DNA of 64,000 nt from M0108 sp044228795 (GCA_044228795.1 JBGAUE010000002.1:124001-188000); one strand, 5' to 3'. Shown: positions 1-9,137, numbered from the stretch's first letter. The notes: generated by a model not told the origin, from the letters alone. Numbers and translations: made by a program.

Positions 1-23
1 GGGACTTTTAACCCGCGGTTTAC

Positions 24-37
24 TTGATCCTTATCAA
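24..37. promoter_or_regulatory. FNR box in the fnr leader
   Basis: The sequence is TTGAT, four bases, ATCAA, an exact match to the FNR consensus. It ends 13 bases before the fnr start codon, so bound Fnr would overlap the promoter or the translation start region, which fits negative autoregulation. The site is read directly; the regulatory sign is inferred. Confidence 0.85.
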
Positions 38-50
38 CTAAAATAGCAAA

Positions 51-842
51 ATGGTGGGCATGAAGTCTCCTAGCCTCCCAGCGATGAATGAGAACAAGGT
101 GATATCCTTCGAGGCTATTCGAATCGCCTGCAAGAATTGCAACCTTTCCACCCTATGCCTGCCCCTTGGGTTAACAACTGAGGACGTAGAACGCCTCGAT
201 ACCATAGTCCGGCGCAACCGCCCCTTGCACCGGGGTGACTATCTTTTTCAAAGTGGGGACCGCTTCCGCTCCCTCTTCGTCGTCAAGACCGGCTCGGTCA
301 AGACCTTTGCCCCCAGTACCGAAGGTGGCGAACAGGTGTTGGGTTTTCATCTCCCCGGTGAAATCATCGGCCTGGACGCCATCGAGAAAAATGCCCACGT
401 CTGCTCCGCCAAGGTCCTGGAGACCTCCGCCGTCTGCGAGATTCCCTTCTCCCGCTTCGAGGAACTCAGCGTCACCATTCCCTCCCTTCAGCACCAGATG
501 TACCGCCTCTTCAGCAAGGAAATCGCCCAGGAGACCGAGATGCTGCTCCTGCTGGGCAAGAAAAGTGCCGAGGATCGTCTTGCCACCTTCCTGCTCAGCC
601 TTTCCCAGCGCCTGCAAAGGCGCGGCCTGAGCCCCACCGATTTTTACCTCAGCATGTCTCGCCACGAGATCGGCAACTACCTGGGTCTGGCAGTCGAAAC
701 CGTGAGCCGCCTCTTCACCCGCTTCCACGAGGAAAGGCTGCTCATGGTCGATCGGAAACACATCCGCCTCACCGACGTCGATGCCCTGGAGGCCATGGTC
801 CAATCCACCCCCCTTGAGGATTATCGGCGGCGGCTGCCCTGA
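51..842 (+). CDS. fnr: Fnr-type oxygen-responsive transcription regulator
   Basis: This is a CRP/FNR-family regulator of 263 residues that senses oxygen through a [4Fe-4S] cluster and switches anaerobic gene expression. The N-terminal cysteines C27, C30 and C36 and an internal cysteine C129 in a LETSAVCE context match the four E. coli cluster ligands. A cyclic-nucleotide-binding-type beta-roll covers about residues 45-160. The C-terminal helix-turn-helix contains GNYLGLAVETVSRLF, whose E..SR pattern is the recognition helix of true Fnr proteins. ATG 51 is used, but ATG 84 would give a length closer to E. coli Fnr; neither has a strong ribosome binding site. It converges with nhaD and is preceded by a perfect FNR box, so autoregulation is likely. 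Confidence 0.95.
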   Translation: MVGMKSPSLPAMNENKVISFEAIRIACKNCNLSTLCLPLGLTTEDVERLDTIVRRNRPLHRGDYLFQSGDRFRSLFVVKTGSVKTFAPSTEGGEQVLGFHLPGEIIGLDAIEKNAHVCSAKVLETSAVCEIPFSRFEELSVTIPSLQHQMYRLFSKEIAQETEMLLLLGKKSAEDRLATFLLSLSQRLQRRGLSPTDFYLSMSRHEIGNYLGLAVETVSRLFTRFHEERLLMVDRKHIRLTDVDALEAMVQSTPLEDYRRRLP

Positions 843-912
843 GGGCCAGGCACCCACCTCAAGATCGGAAAGCAGCAGGCGCGGGGCGATAATTTCACCC
901 CCGCACCTCGGT

Positions 913-2316
913 TTAGAAGGTGTGGGCGTTGAGAAAGAGGTGGCAGAGGATACTGGCGGCATAACCCAGTGCAACCGCCCAAGTCCATTTGAGGTGGCTG
1001 GCAAAGGTGTACATGCCCTTGGACTGGCCCATGAGGGCCACACCCGCCGCGGAACCAATGGACAGTAAGCTACCGCCCACCCCCGCCGTCAGGGTCACCA
1101 GCAGCCACTGACCCTGGGCCATATCGGGCTGCATGCTCAGGACAGCAAACATGACCGGGATGTTGTCCACGATGGCGGAGAGGAAGCCAATGAGGACGTT
1201 GGCCGTGGTCGGTCCTAGGTCGATGTAGATGAATTCGGAAATGAGCGCCAGGTAGCCAATGAAGCCCAGGCCGCCCACGCATAACACCACGCCATAAAAA
1301 AACATGAGGGTATCCCACTCCGCCCGCGCCAGCTTGCGGTAGATATCGAAGGGCATGGCGTCCGACAGGCTCTCGCCTGGCAGCAGGGTCACTTCGCCGG
1401 TCTTTTTCAGGAAGTAACTGAATATCTTGAGGTAAGCCAGCCCCGTCATCATCCCCAAGACCGGCGGCAGGTGCAGGAAGTTATGGAAGCTGACCGCCGT
1501 GATAATGGTCAGGAGGAACAGCAGAATGACGCGCTTGGCGCCACGGCGCATGGGCACCTTCTCACCCCCGGCCGGTGGCACCACGTCCGGCACTGCAAAG
1601 TGCATGATGGCCGCCGGTACCGCGAAATTGACCACGGAAGGGATAAAGAGCAGGAAGAAGGTCCAGAAATCAAGGAGGCCTTTCTGCCACACCATCAGGG
1701 TGGTAATATCGCCAAAGGGACTGAAGGCACCGCCGGCGTTGGCGGCTACCACGATATTGATAAAGGCCAGGGCCACGAACCGAGGGCTGTCGGAGCCCAC
1801 CGCCAAGACCACGGCACCCATCAACAGGGCCGTTGTCAGGTTGTCCGCTACTGGGGAGATGAAGAAGGCCAGGACGCCTGTCATCCAGAAGAGTTTGCGG
1901 TAGCCAAAACCGCGGCTGATGAGCCAGGAACGCAGAGCCTCGAAGACATTACGTTCGTCCATGACGTTGATGTAGGTCATGGCCGCCAGCAGGAAGAGGA
2001 AGAGTTCGGCAAACTCCAGGATATTGTGACGCACGGCATCCCCGGCCTGCGTCGGCAGATCATTTTGGACGTAGATGATCGCAATCAGCACCCAGATGGC
2101 GCCGGCGGCCAGCATGACGGGCTTGGACTTACGCAGGTGGGTAAACTCCTCGACCATCACGAAGCCATAGGCGACGACGAAGATTAATATGGCCAGGAAT
2201 CCCACCCAGTGACCCGTCAGGTCGAGACGATTGGCAGACTCGGTGGCGGCCACCAGACCTGGCGCGAGCAGGGTGGTGGCTAATAGAAAGAGGCGCTTAG
2301 GCGCGAGACCCGTCAT
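913..2316 (-). CDS. nhaD: NhaD-type Na+/H+ antiporter
   Basis: The product is a 467-residue polytopic membrane protein of the NhaD/ArsB-CitM superfamily, which exchanges Na+ (or Li+) for H+ and supports pH and sodium homeostasis. About a dozen hydrophobic segments are visible, including DNLTTALLMGAVVLAVGS and, near the C-terminus, a related segment with DNIPVMFAVL, the repeated D-N-(L/I)-(T/P) signature of the two inverted halves. Start ATG 2316 is chosen because AGGAGAG lies about six bases upstream; the frame stays open 66 bases further without a comparable site. The first residues look like a cleavable or first membrane segment ending near VAATES. It is convergent with fnr. In this context it would recycle Na+ brought in by the Na/Pi cotransporter at 9944. 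Confidence 0.9.
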   Translation of the reverse strand: MTGLAPKRLFLLATTLLAPGLVAATESANRLDLTGHWVGFLAILIFVVAYGFVMVEEFTHLRKSKPVMLAAGAIWVLIAIIYVQNDLPTQAGDAVRHNILEFAELFLFLLAAMTYINVMDERNVFEALRSWLISRGFGYRKLFWMTGVLAFFISPVADNLTTALLMGAVVLAVGSDSPRFVALAFINIVVAANAGGAFSPFGDITTLMVWQKGLLDFWTFFLLFIPSVVNFAVPAAIMHFAVPDVVPPAGGEKVPMRRGAKRVILLFLLTIITAVSFHNFLHLPPVLGMMTGLAYLKIFSYFLKKTGEVTLLPGESLSDAMPFDIYRKLARAEWDTLMFFYGVVLCVGGLGFIGYLALISEFIYIDLGPTTANVLIGFLSAIVDNIPVMFAVLSMQPDMAQGQWLLVTLTAGVGGSLLSIGSAAGVALMGQSKGMYTFASHLKWTWAVALGYAASILCHLFLNAHTF

Positions 2317-2581
2317 GTGTTCTCTCCTGAAGGAATCAGCGGTACCAGGCCGTCGTTCGGCGGATGTGGAATGGGTGGCCACGGAAACCGCTCGCCCATC
2401 CTCGGGAGCCGCGTTTTAAGAACCTTTGGATTCTACAGGTGACAGCGGCCAGTACAAGTGCGAGGGCACAATCAAAGCCGCCAAAACCGGGAAAGAATCC
2501 CGCTACTATCGGGGGACAATTCGGATAAACTATGGGCCTCGAATCGTCCGAGGCCACGCGGAGTCCCACCATCCTTCCCAG

Positions 2582-3853
2582 ATGCAAGAGCTATTGACAC
2601 TCGGCATTCTGCTCGTTCTTTCAGGGATCTTCTCAGGATCGGAGACCGCCCTCACCTCACTCTCCCTAGCCCGCGCCCATGCCCTTCAGCGAGAGGGACG
2701 TCCTGGCGCCAAGGCCGTTTATCGGCTCAAGAAAGACCCAGCCCCCATGTTGACCGCCATTCTGATCGGCAACAATCTGGTCAATACTGGCGCCTCTGCC
2801 CTCGCCACCGTGGTCGCCACCGACTGGTTCGGCCACCTGGGGCCCGGCATCGCCGTGGGCGTCATCACCCTCTTGCTCCTGATTTTTGGCGAGATCACCC
2901 CCAAGAGCATCGCTACCTGCCACTCCGAGCGCATTTCCCTGGTTATGGGCCCGGTCATCTACGCCTTCATGCGCGCCATCCGGCCCCTGGTCTGGCTTTT
3001 CTCCCACCTAACCAATCAGATTCAACAGATGATCGGCAAGGATGGCGACCCCATGGTCACCGAGGCGGAACTCATCAGCATGGTGGAACATGGCGAAGAG
3101 GAAGGGACCATCGAGGCCGACGAACGCGAGATGATCGAACGCGTCTTTAGCCTCAACGACCTGCGCGCCGAGGATGTCATGACCCCCAGGCGGCGCGTCT
3201 TCAGCCTCGACGGCCGCCGCACCTTGCAAGACCTGACAACGGAGGTCCTCAAGGAGGCCTATTCCCGCGTTCCTCTTCATGGCAGCAACCCCAACGTCAT
3301 CCTCAAGGTTCTGTTCGCCCGAGACCTGCTGGAGGCGTTGGTCAGGGGCCGCACGGATATCAGCGCCCTGGAGATAGGCCGCGAACCCCTCTTCATCCCC
3401 GCCAATCAGACGATCGACAAGCTACTTCCCCTGCTGCGCAAACATAAGCAACACATGGCCTTGGTGGTGGACGACAGTGGATATCTGGAGGGAGTACTCA
3501 CCCTGGAGGACATCGTCGAGGAGGTGGTGGGCGAGATCTACGACGAGAGCGACGAAGCCCCGGACCAATTCGAGACCCAACCGGATGGCAGCATTCTGGT
3601 CAGTGGACATGTAGAGTTGCGCGTGATTGAGGATTTTTTCGACATGGAAATCCCGGGCAAACCCACGGACCGAGTCAGCCACTGGATTTTGAACCACACG
3701 GCGCGCATCCCCGCCAAGGATGAAAGCTTCCTCTTCGATGGCATGAAGGTTCATATCCGCGACGCCTCCCAGCGACACATCCGCCAGGTGGCCATTACCC
3801 GGATCAATGACCAGCCATCCAATCCTGCTGCCATTCCACAATACTTCGCTTAA
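2582..3853 (+). CDS. CNNM/HlyC-CorC family transporter, copy 1
   Basis: The protein has 423 residues and the full CNNM-type layout: a DUF21 membrane domain with about three or four helices (about residues 1-190, with the FGEITPKS signature at 102-109), paired CBS domains (about 205-320) and a C-terminal CorC_HlyC domain (about 335-415). Relatives are linked to Mg2+ (and Co2+) efflux or homeostasis; the name hemolysin is historical. ATG 2582 places DUF21 at the N-terminus as in the family, although the ribosome binding site is poor and the frame is open further upstream. It is the first of three tandem paralogs, with a 16-base gap to the likely TTG start of the next. Substrate is inferred, not shown. 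Confidence 0.88.
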   Translation: MQELLTLGILLVLSGIFSGSETALTSLSLARAHALQREGRPGAKAVYRLKKDPAPMLTAILIGNNLVNTGASALATVVATDWFGHLGPGIAVGVITLLLLIFGEITPKSIATCHSERISLVMGPVIYAFMRAIRPLVWLFSHLTNQIQQMIGKDGDPMVTEAELISMVEHGEEEGTIEADEREMIERVFSLNDLRAEDVMTPRRRVFSLDGRRTLQDLTTEVLKEAYSRVPLHGSNPNVILKVLFARDLLEALVRGRTDISALEIGREPLFIPANQTIDKLLPLLRKHKQHMALVVDDSGYLEGVLTLEDIVEEVVGEIYDESDEAPDQFETQPDGSILVSGHVELRVIEDFFDMEIPGKPTDRVSHWILNHTARIPAKDESFLFDGMKVHIRDASQRHIRQVAITRINDQPSNPAAIPQYFA

Positions 3854-3869
3854 ACGAGGCAGAACCCCG

Positions 3870-5228
3870 TTGGACATTGCATTCATTATCGAGCTAGTCG
3901 TCTTTATTGTGCTGCTCGTCTTTTCGGGCTTCTTTTCCAGTACCGAAACCTCCCTCTTTTCCCTCAACAAGACGCAGGTGGAGAAGATGCGCGCGGATGG
4001 CAATCGCCGCGCGGACCTTATCGAACGTCTGCTGAGCGAACCCCGGCGCCTCATCGTCACCATCCTCATCGGGAACGAGTTCGTCAACGTCGCCGCCTCG
4101 GTCATTTCGGCAGCCATGGTGATCCAGCTCTTCGGGGAGGGTAACAAATTCGTCAACCTCTTCGTCATGGTCCCCATCCTGCTGGTGTTTGGGGAGATCA
4201 CGCCCAAGGTGCTGGCCATCCGCAATAATGTCGCCTTCGCCACCTTTGAGAGCGGGCCCATCGACCAGTTTGCCCGCCTGATCACGCCCCTCCGCTGGGT
4301 GATACGCACCGTGTCCGAGTTTTTCACCACCCTCATCGTCGGCAAGGAAAGGTCCAAGGGGAATATCGTCACCGAGGACATGGTTCGCACCCTGGCCCAT
4401 GTGGCGGTCGGCGAGGGCACCCTGGACCATGCCGAGGCCCAGTACATCGACCAGATCTTCGATTTCGGCAGTCAACGGGTGAATGACCTCATGACGGCTC
4501 GGGCCGATGTCACCTTCGTCCCCGTGGAGGCCACTGGCGAAGAGATCCTGGCGACCTTCCGCGACAGCCGCCAGTCGCGCATGCCCGTCTTTGACGATAA
4601 CCGGGACAACATCGTAGGCATCCTCCACGCCCGCGATCTGCTGGCGGTGGATATCAGCAGCCTGGGCCAAGGCTGGCATAACCGCGAGGGCCTGCTACGC
4701 CCGCCCTACTTCGTCCCCGAATCCAAATCCGCCTCCGACCTCTTCGATGCCTTCCGCCAACGTAAAAAGTCCTTTGCCCTGGTCGTGGACGAATACGGTG
4801 GTGTCACCGGCGTCATCACCATGGGCGACCTGCTCGAGTCCATCTTCGGCGACATCCCGACGCCGTCGGACGAGGCAGACGAAGACTGGTTCCACGAACT
4901 GGCAGACAACCGCTTCGCCCTGCCCGGCGCCACCCTTCTCGAAGACTTCAACGCCCGATTCCACGCCAATTTCGAGGTCGAGGATATCCGTACCCTCGGA
5001 GGTCTGGTGCTACACCACTTCGGGGAACTCCCCACGGAGGGCGCCAGCATCGAAATCTGGCCCTTGCGTTTCACGGCCCAGCGCATCGAGGCCAACCGCA
5101 TCGTAGAGATTCTGGTGGAGCTACTCCCCGGGGCTCTACCGAATGCCCTGGAGACCGGGGTTGAGACTACCCCACCGTCAGAAGCGGATAGTGAGTCCGT
5201 TGCCACGGATGATCCAGCGCGCCCCTAA
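3870..5228 (+). CDS. CNNM/HlyC-CorC family transporter, copy 2
   Basis: This second paralog (452 residues from TTG 3870) has a DUF21 domain opening with a hydrophobic helix and FSGFFSSTETSLFSL, a FGEITPKVLAI signature, two CBS domains and a CorC_HlyC domain, followed by a hydrophilic Ser/Glu/Thr-rich tail. TTG 3870 is preferred because an ACGAGGC element sits about ten bases upstream and the membrane domain begins at once; ATG 3807 is in frame but would overlap copy 1 and add an unrelated hydrophilic leader. The three paralogs read in one direction with gaps of 16 and 48 bases, so they are probably one operon for divalent cation handling. Confidence 0.87.
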   Translation: MDIAFIIELVVFIVLLVFSGFFSSTETSLFSLNKTQVEKMRADGNRRADLIERLLSEPRRLIVTILIGNEFVNVAASVISAAMVIQLFGEGNKFVNLFVMVPILLVFGEITPKVLAIRNNVAFATFESGPIDQFARLITPLRWVIRTVSEFFTTLIVGKERSKGNIVTEDMVRTLAHVAVGEGTLDHAEAQYIDQIFDFGSQRVNDLMTARADVTFVPVEATGEEILATFRDSRQSRMPVFDDNRDNIVGILHARDLLAVDISSLGQGWHNREGLLRPPYFVPESKSASDLFDAFRQRKKSFALVVDEYGGVTGVITMGDLLESIFGDIPTPSDEADEDWFHELADNRFALPGATLLEDFNARFHANFEVEDIRTLGGLVLHHFGELPTEGASIEIWPLRFTAQRIEANRIVEILVELLPGALPNALETGVETTPPSEADSESVATDDPARP

Positions 5229-5276
5229 CGTCAACTACCGCCGCCCCTCGATCAACACCGCGAGAACTCTCGATAA

Positions 5277-6515
5277 ATGGACATCATCACTACCCTGCTT
5301 GTCATCCTTCTCTGCCTTCTGCTGGAAGGCTTCTTCTCGGGGTCGGAGATCGGCGTGGTCAGCGCTGATCAGATCAAATTGCGCCACGATGCCGCCAAGG
5401 GCTCCAAGGGCGCCAAGCTCGCGATGGCCATGCTGAGGAACCCGGAATGGCTGCTCTCCACCACCTTGGTGGGGACCAATATCGCCGTGGTCACCAATAC
5501 CACCATGGTCACTGCCCTCATGATCCACCTCTTCGGGGATCAGGGCAGCTGGATGGCCGTGGTGCTGGCGGCGCCCCTCATCTGGGTCTTCGGCGAGATC
5601 GTCCCCAAGAGCGTCTTCCAGCAGCGCGCGGACACCCTCACCCCTTATGTTATTTTCGCCCTGCGCTTTTTCTCCTTCCTCTTCTGGCCCATCCTGATTT
5701 TCTTCAGCGCCGTGACCAAGCTGTTGGCCAAACTGGTAGGCGGCATGGATCGCAACCCCTTCACCATGCGTGAAGAGATCATCACCATGTTGAAGATGCC
5801 CGCCTCCACCGACGGCGACATCCACCCCGTTGAAAAACAAATGATTCAGCGCCTCTTCAACTTTACCGAGACGCGGGTCGAGGACAGCATGCGCCCCCTG
5901 ATCGAGGTCACCGCCATCGATAAGGAAGCGACCTGTGGCGAGGCCCGGCGCCTGGCGATCGCAACCTCCCACGCCCGCCTGCCCGTCTTTGAGGAACGCA
6001 TCGACCAGATCGTTGGCATGCTTTACGTGCTTGACCTGCTGGGCGAGAGCGAGGAAAGCCCCATCACCGGATTCATCCGCGAGGCCCTCTATGTACCCGC
6101 CACCAAGAGCGTCCAGGATCTGCTGGTGCAGTTACGCCAGAAGGGAGAGGTAGTCGCCGTGGTGGTGGATGAATTCGGCGCCGCCGAGGGCATCGTCACG
6201 GTCGAGGACATTGTCGAGGAGGTCGTCGAGGACCTGAGCGATGAATATGACAGCAAGGAGATAGCGCCGAGCCTTTTCCAGAAGTTGGATGACCGTGACT
6301 ACCTGACCAGCGGCCGCACCGAACTGAGCCAGATCGCCGAGACCTTGGGCATCCATCTGCCCTCTGAGGATTATTCCACCATCGCCGGCTACATCCTCCA
6401 CCGCACCGGCTGCATCCCCACCCCGGGAACCCAGATCGAGGCCGACAAGGTTATCCTCAACGTCCACCGCGCCTCGGCTCGCGCCATCGAGGAGGTAAGA
6501 ATTCGCTGGTCCTAA
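5277..6515 (+). CDS. CNNM/HlyC-CorC family transporter, copy 3
   Basis: The third paralog (412 residues) shows the same DUF21 (about 1-185, with EGFFSGSEIGVVSA and FGEIVPKS), CBS-pair (about 200-320) and CorC_HlyC (about 330-405) architecture. It differs from copies 1 and 2 in the linker, where MREEIITMLKMP replaces the usual EEL(I/R) acidic region. It starts with ATG 48 bases after copy 2. The three copies are clearly divergent, so they are old duplicates rather than a recent tandem expansion, and may have different ions or partners. Confidence 0.87.
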   Translation: MDIITTLLVILLCLLLEGFFSGSEIGVVSADQIKLRHDAAKGSKGAKLAMAMLRNPEWLLSTTLVGTNIAVVTNTTMVTALMIHLFGDQGSWMAVVLAAPLIWVFGEIVPKSVFQQRADTLTPYVIFALRFFSFLFWPILIFFSAVTKLLAKLVGGMDRNPFTMREEIITMLKMPASTDGDIHPVEKQMIQRLFNFTETRVEDSMRPLIEVTAIDKEATCGEARRLAIATSHARLPVFEERIDQIVGMLYVLDLLGESEESPITGFIREALYVPATKSVQDLLVQLRQKGEVVAVVVDEFGAAEGIVTVEDIVEEVVEDLSDEYDSKEIAPSLFQKLDDRDYLTSGRTELSQIAETLGIHLPSEDYSTIAGYILHRTGCIPTPGTQIEADKVILNVHRASARAIEEVRIRWS

Positions 6516-6551
6516 GCCGATCCCAGAACAGGAAGCCCTTTCCGGAAGCGC

Positions 6552-6591
6552 AAAAAAAAACTCCAATGCCGGAACCAGGCCGGCATCGGAG
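6552..6591 (-). terminator. Rho-independent terminator of the first PiT gene
   Basis: On the minus strand a 12-bp stem with one mismatch (CTCCGATGCCGG pairing with CCGGCATTGGAG) is followed by a run of nine T. It lies 25 bases after the stop codon of the PiT gene at 6617-7684 and separates it from the convergent CNNM cluster. Confidence 0.88.
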
Positions 6592-6616
6592 CAAGTACAT
6601 CAGGAACCTAGAATCT

Positions 6617-7684
6617 TTAGAAGGTCTTGGTACCAATCCACCAGAAAATAGCGGCAATCGCGCCACTGGCGGGAATCGTCAGCACCCAAGCCATCATGAT
6701 CCTGCTCGCCAGACCCCACTTAACGGCATATTTGCCGCGCGTACTGCCAACACCGAAGATGGCGCCGGTGATGGTATGGGTGGTCGAGACCGGGATACCG
6801 GCCAGGGTCGCCAAACCCAGGGTAATGCCACCGCCCAGCGCGGCATTGGAACCACTGATCGGGGTCAACTTAGTAATCTTTGACCCCATGGTCTTGACGA
6901 TGCGCCAGCCGCCCAGATAGGTACCCCAGGCGATAGAGAAATAGCAGGCATACACCACCCACATGGGCAGGGTGGACACATCCTTGGTCACGGCATGCCC
7001 CACCAAAGGTATGCCACCGGCGCCCGCCGTGATCAGCAGGAGCCAGATGATACCAATGGTCTTCTGGGCATCGTTACCACCATGGGCGAGAGAGTAAAGG
7101 GCTGCCGACACCAACTGAGCACGCATAAACCATCGTCCGACCTGATGAGGCGTGCGATTGCGGAACACCCAGGCGGTAATGAGCTGCAGGGTGCCGCCAA
7201 TCAGGAAGCCGATGAGGGGGGAGAGGATGATGAAGGACAGAACGGTGATAAAGCCTTTGAGTTGCCAGAGGCTGCCCCAAACGATGGCATCGCCACCACC
7301 AACCTTGGCCAGGGTGGCGCCCACCAGACCGCCAATCAGTGCATGAGACGAGGAGGAGGGGATGCCGTAATACCAGGTTATGATATTCCAGGCCAGGGCA
7401 CCCACCAGACAGCCGAAAATGACGTAATGATCCACGAAGGCGGGGTCGATGACGCCCTTGCCGACAGTGGCCGCCACCTTGAGTTGGAAGACCCAGAGGG
7501 CGACAAAGTTGAGGGACGCGGCGAAGAACACCGCCTGCTTGGGGGTGAGGGCACCGGTAGCCACGATGGTGGCAATGGAGTTTGCGCCATCGTGAAAACC
7601 GTTCATGAAGTCGAAGGCCAGGGCGATCGCAATGAGGATGACCAAGGTCCAGGTACCAATAAGTATCGCGGCTTGAGCTTCCAT
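6617..7684 (-). CDS. pit: PiT-family inorganic phosphate transporter 1
   Basis: The product (355 residues) is a polytopic PiT permease for phosphate, normally as metal-phosphate coupled to H+. The duplicated PiT signature is visible as FMNGFHDGANSIATIVAT near the N-terminus and SLAHGGNDAQKTIGII in the second half, with the repeated GIPSSSSHALIGG and GIPVSTTHTITGA substrate-loop motifs. ATG 7684 is chosen because GAGGAA lies about eight bases upstream and membrane segment 1 follows directly. It is downstream of a DUF47 gene with an 11-base gap and is closed by a strong terminator, so the pair is an operon. Confidence 0.92.
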   Translation of the reverse strand: MEAQAAILIGTWTLVILIAIALAFDFMNGFHDGANSIATIVATGALTPKQAVFFAASLNFVALWVFQLKVAATVGKGVIDPAFVDHYVIFGCLVGALAWNIITWYYGIPSSSSHALIGGLVGATLAKVGGGDAIVWGSLWQLKGFITVLSFIILSPLIGFLIGGTLQLITAWVFRNRTPHQVGRWFMRAQLVSAALYSLAHGGNDAQKTIGIIWLLLITAGAGGIPLVGHAVTKDVSTLPMWVVYACYFSIAWGTYLGGWRIVKTMGSKITKLTPISGSNAALGGGITLGLATLAGIPVSTTHTITGAIFGVGSTRGKYAVKWGLASRIMMAWVLTIPASGAIAAIFWWIGTKTF

Positions 7685-7695
7685 TGATGGGTTCC

Positions 7696-8334
7696 TCAAG
7701 CGTTGGCGAGGATAACTTCTTCGAGGGTTTGACCCATCTTCTCGGCCGCCTCTAAAACATCCTCCAGAATTTCGTACATGCCCCTCACCTTGATGACCTG
7801 GATCGCATCGGTTTCCTCGCGGAACAACCGCGAAACCCCGGAACGCCAGAGCTTATCGGCCTTCGACTCCAAGGCATCGACTTCCTTGCAATACTCCAGT
7901 GCCGTGGTGGCCTCACCCATTTTGTCCAGCAGGGCCACGGCCTTGCGTACCCGCTCCACGGCATCGGCCGCCAGTTCCGCCATCTCACGCGCCTCTGGCG
8001 TGGCCTCCTTGATGTCATAAAGGATGACAGATTCCCCCACATCCTGCAGGCGATCCAGGATGTTGTCGAGGCCACTAACAATCATATGGATTTGGTCGCG
8101 GTCGATCGGGGTGATAAAGGACTTGTGGAGCATGACGATGGTCTCGTGCTCGATGCGGTCGCCGCTGGACTCCGCCAGATCAATTTCCTGGATCAGACGA
8201 GCGACCTCGGCGGAGTCCTTCCCCAACTGAGACATCATACGCATCATGGCGTTGGCCGCCGCGGCGCAGCGATCGGCATGGGTATTAAATTGGACAAAGA
8301 ACTCGTTCTTTTTCGGCATCATGGCACTAAACAC
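7696..8334 (-). CDS. DUF47/PhoU-like phosphate transport accessory protein 1
   Basis: This 212-residue all-helical cytoplasmic protein belongs to the DUF47 (PhoU-like) family that is nearly always encoded next to PiT permeases and is thought to modulate them. Typical elements are LAESSGDRIEHETIVMLHKSF and TPIDRDQIHMIVSGLDNILD, the acidic helices that bind metal clusters in PhoU relatives. GTG 8334 is taken as the start because GAGGG lies about eight bases upstream; an in-frame ATG follows four codons later. It is the first gene of a two-gene operon with PiT 1. Confidence 0.9.
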   Translation of the reverse strand: MFSAMMPKKNEFFVQFNTHADRCAAAANAMMRMMSQLGKDSAEVARLIQEIDLAESSGDRIEHETIVMLHKSFITPIDRDQIHMIVSGLDNILDRLQDVGESVILYDIKEATPEAREMAELAADAVERVRKAVALLDKMGEATTALEYCKEVDALESKADKLWRSGVSRLFREETDAIQVIKVRGMYEILEDVLEAAEKMGQTLEEVILANA

Positions 8335-8738
8335 AGATTTACCCTCTCACATTGGTGGTTAAAGGCAGGACACGACAGTCATCAAAATATCCCTCCAGCC
8401 ATGGGTAGCCGAGGGCAATCTACATTTCATGCTGGATTTTGGATCGCATGCCTATCAGAGGCTACCGCAGGCAAGCAGGCAGGCAAGAACTGAGATGGCG
8501 GGATTCTTGCTGATAATTATTACGGTGTTGTTAAATTTTTGTTACAGCAGGATTGATCCGTAAACCAAGTATTACCCAGGGAACCAAGCGGCTTCAAGGT
8601 GTCAAGGGCATTCTTTCACGAATATATGTTTCGACGGACAGATGTTGAATGTGAACCTAGGCCGAGGGTAAACAGCCACGGGGAATTAATGGCATTCAAC
8701 GACTCATGGAACCAAAACTCAGCCACCCTCGGATTAGA
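8335..8738. other. Intergenic leader and promoter region of the DUF47-PiT 1 operon
   Basis: This 404-base stretch has no convincing gene. It contains an AT-rich segment around 8510-8550 with a Pho-box-like array listed separately, and must hold the promoter for the DUF47-PiT 1 operon. The rest shows no recognised structure. Confidence 0.5.
8516..8547 (-). promoter_or_regulatory. Pho-box-like array upstream of DUF47-PiT 1
   Basis: On the minus strand the half-sites TAAC, TAAC and TAAT follow one another at exactly 11-base spacing, starting with CTGTAACAAAAATTTAAC. PhoB boxes are direct repeats of a TGTCA/TGTAAC-like half-site at 11-bp spacing with AT-rich spacers. The array lies about 180-210 bases upstream of the DUF47 start. 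Binding is inferred. Confidence 0.5.
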
Positions 8739-9137
8739 CTAATTGCTTAAGGTTTTGATATCACATGCCAACGCCCGATCGTTCGTGGCCACTATCGCTT
8801 TTCTAATATTTAAGTTATTGATTTTTATAGTTTTATTAATTTTTAATTTCTCGCCATCACTTAAGCTTTCCATATCCAAGCGCGGTTCTAAGGCGGCTTC
8901 CCAATATTCATACTCGGTTTTTTCCTTGTAATATTTTTTTCCCAGATTTTGAGCTCCAACCTTATCGGCATTTCTCAATGCGATTTTATATTCTTCTTCC
9001 AACTTTGTTAGTCTTTCCAACCTTTCTTTCGCTCGACTCTCAAGCACAAAAGCATCAACGTCAATCCGGTCTTTGCGATTCATCAAAACAATTATTATCA
9101 TTACAGCTATTACCAGAAGAATTATTAATCCCGGCAT
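8739..9137 (-). CDS. Small AT-rich membrane-anchored protein of unknown function
   Basis: I do not recognise this 132-residue protein. Residues 2-18 form one very hydrophobic helix (Ile/Leu/Val/Met-rich); the remainder is highly charged and helical, with a Lys/Glu-rich stretch (about 38-75) that could be a short coiled coil facing the cytoplasm. AAGAGGTC lies about ten bases before ATG 9137. The gene is much richer in A and T, and in Lys/Asn/Ile codons, than its neighbours, suggesting recent acquisition. It sits alone between two phosphate loci on the same strand as its neighbours. Confidence 0.65.
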   Translation of the reverse strand: MPGLIILLVIAVMIIIVLMNRKDRIDVDAFVLESRAKERLERLTKLEEEYKIALRNADKVGAQNLGKKYYKEKTEYEYWEAALEPRLDMESLSDGEKLKINKTIKINNLNIRKAIVATNDRALACDIKTLSN

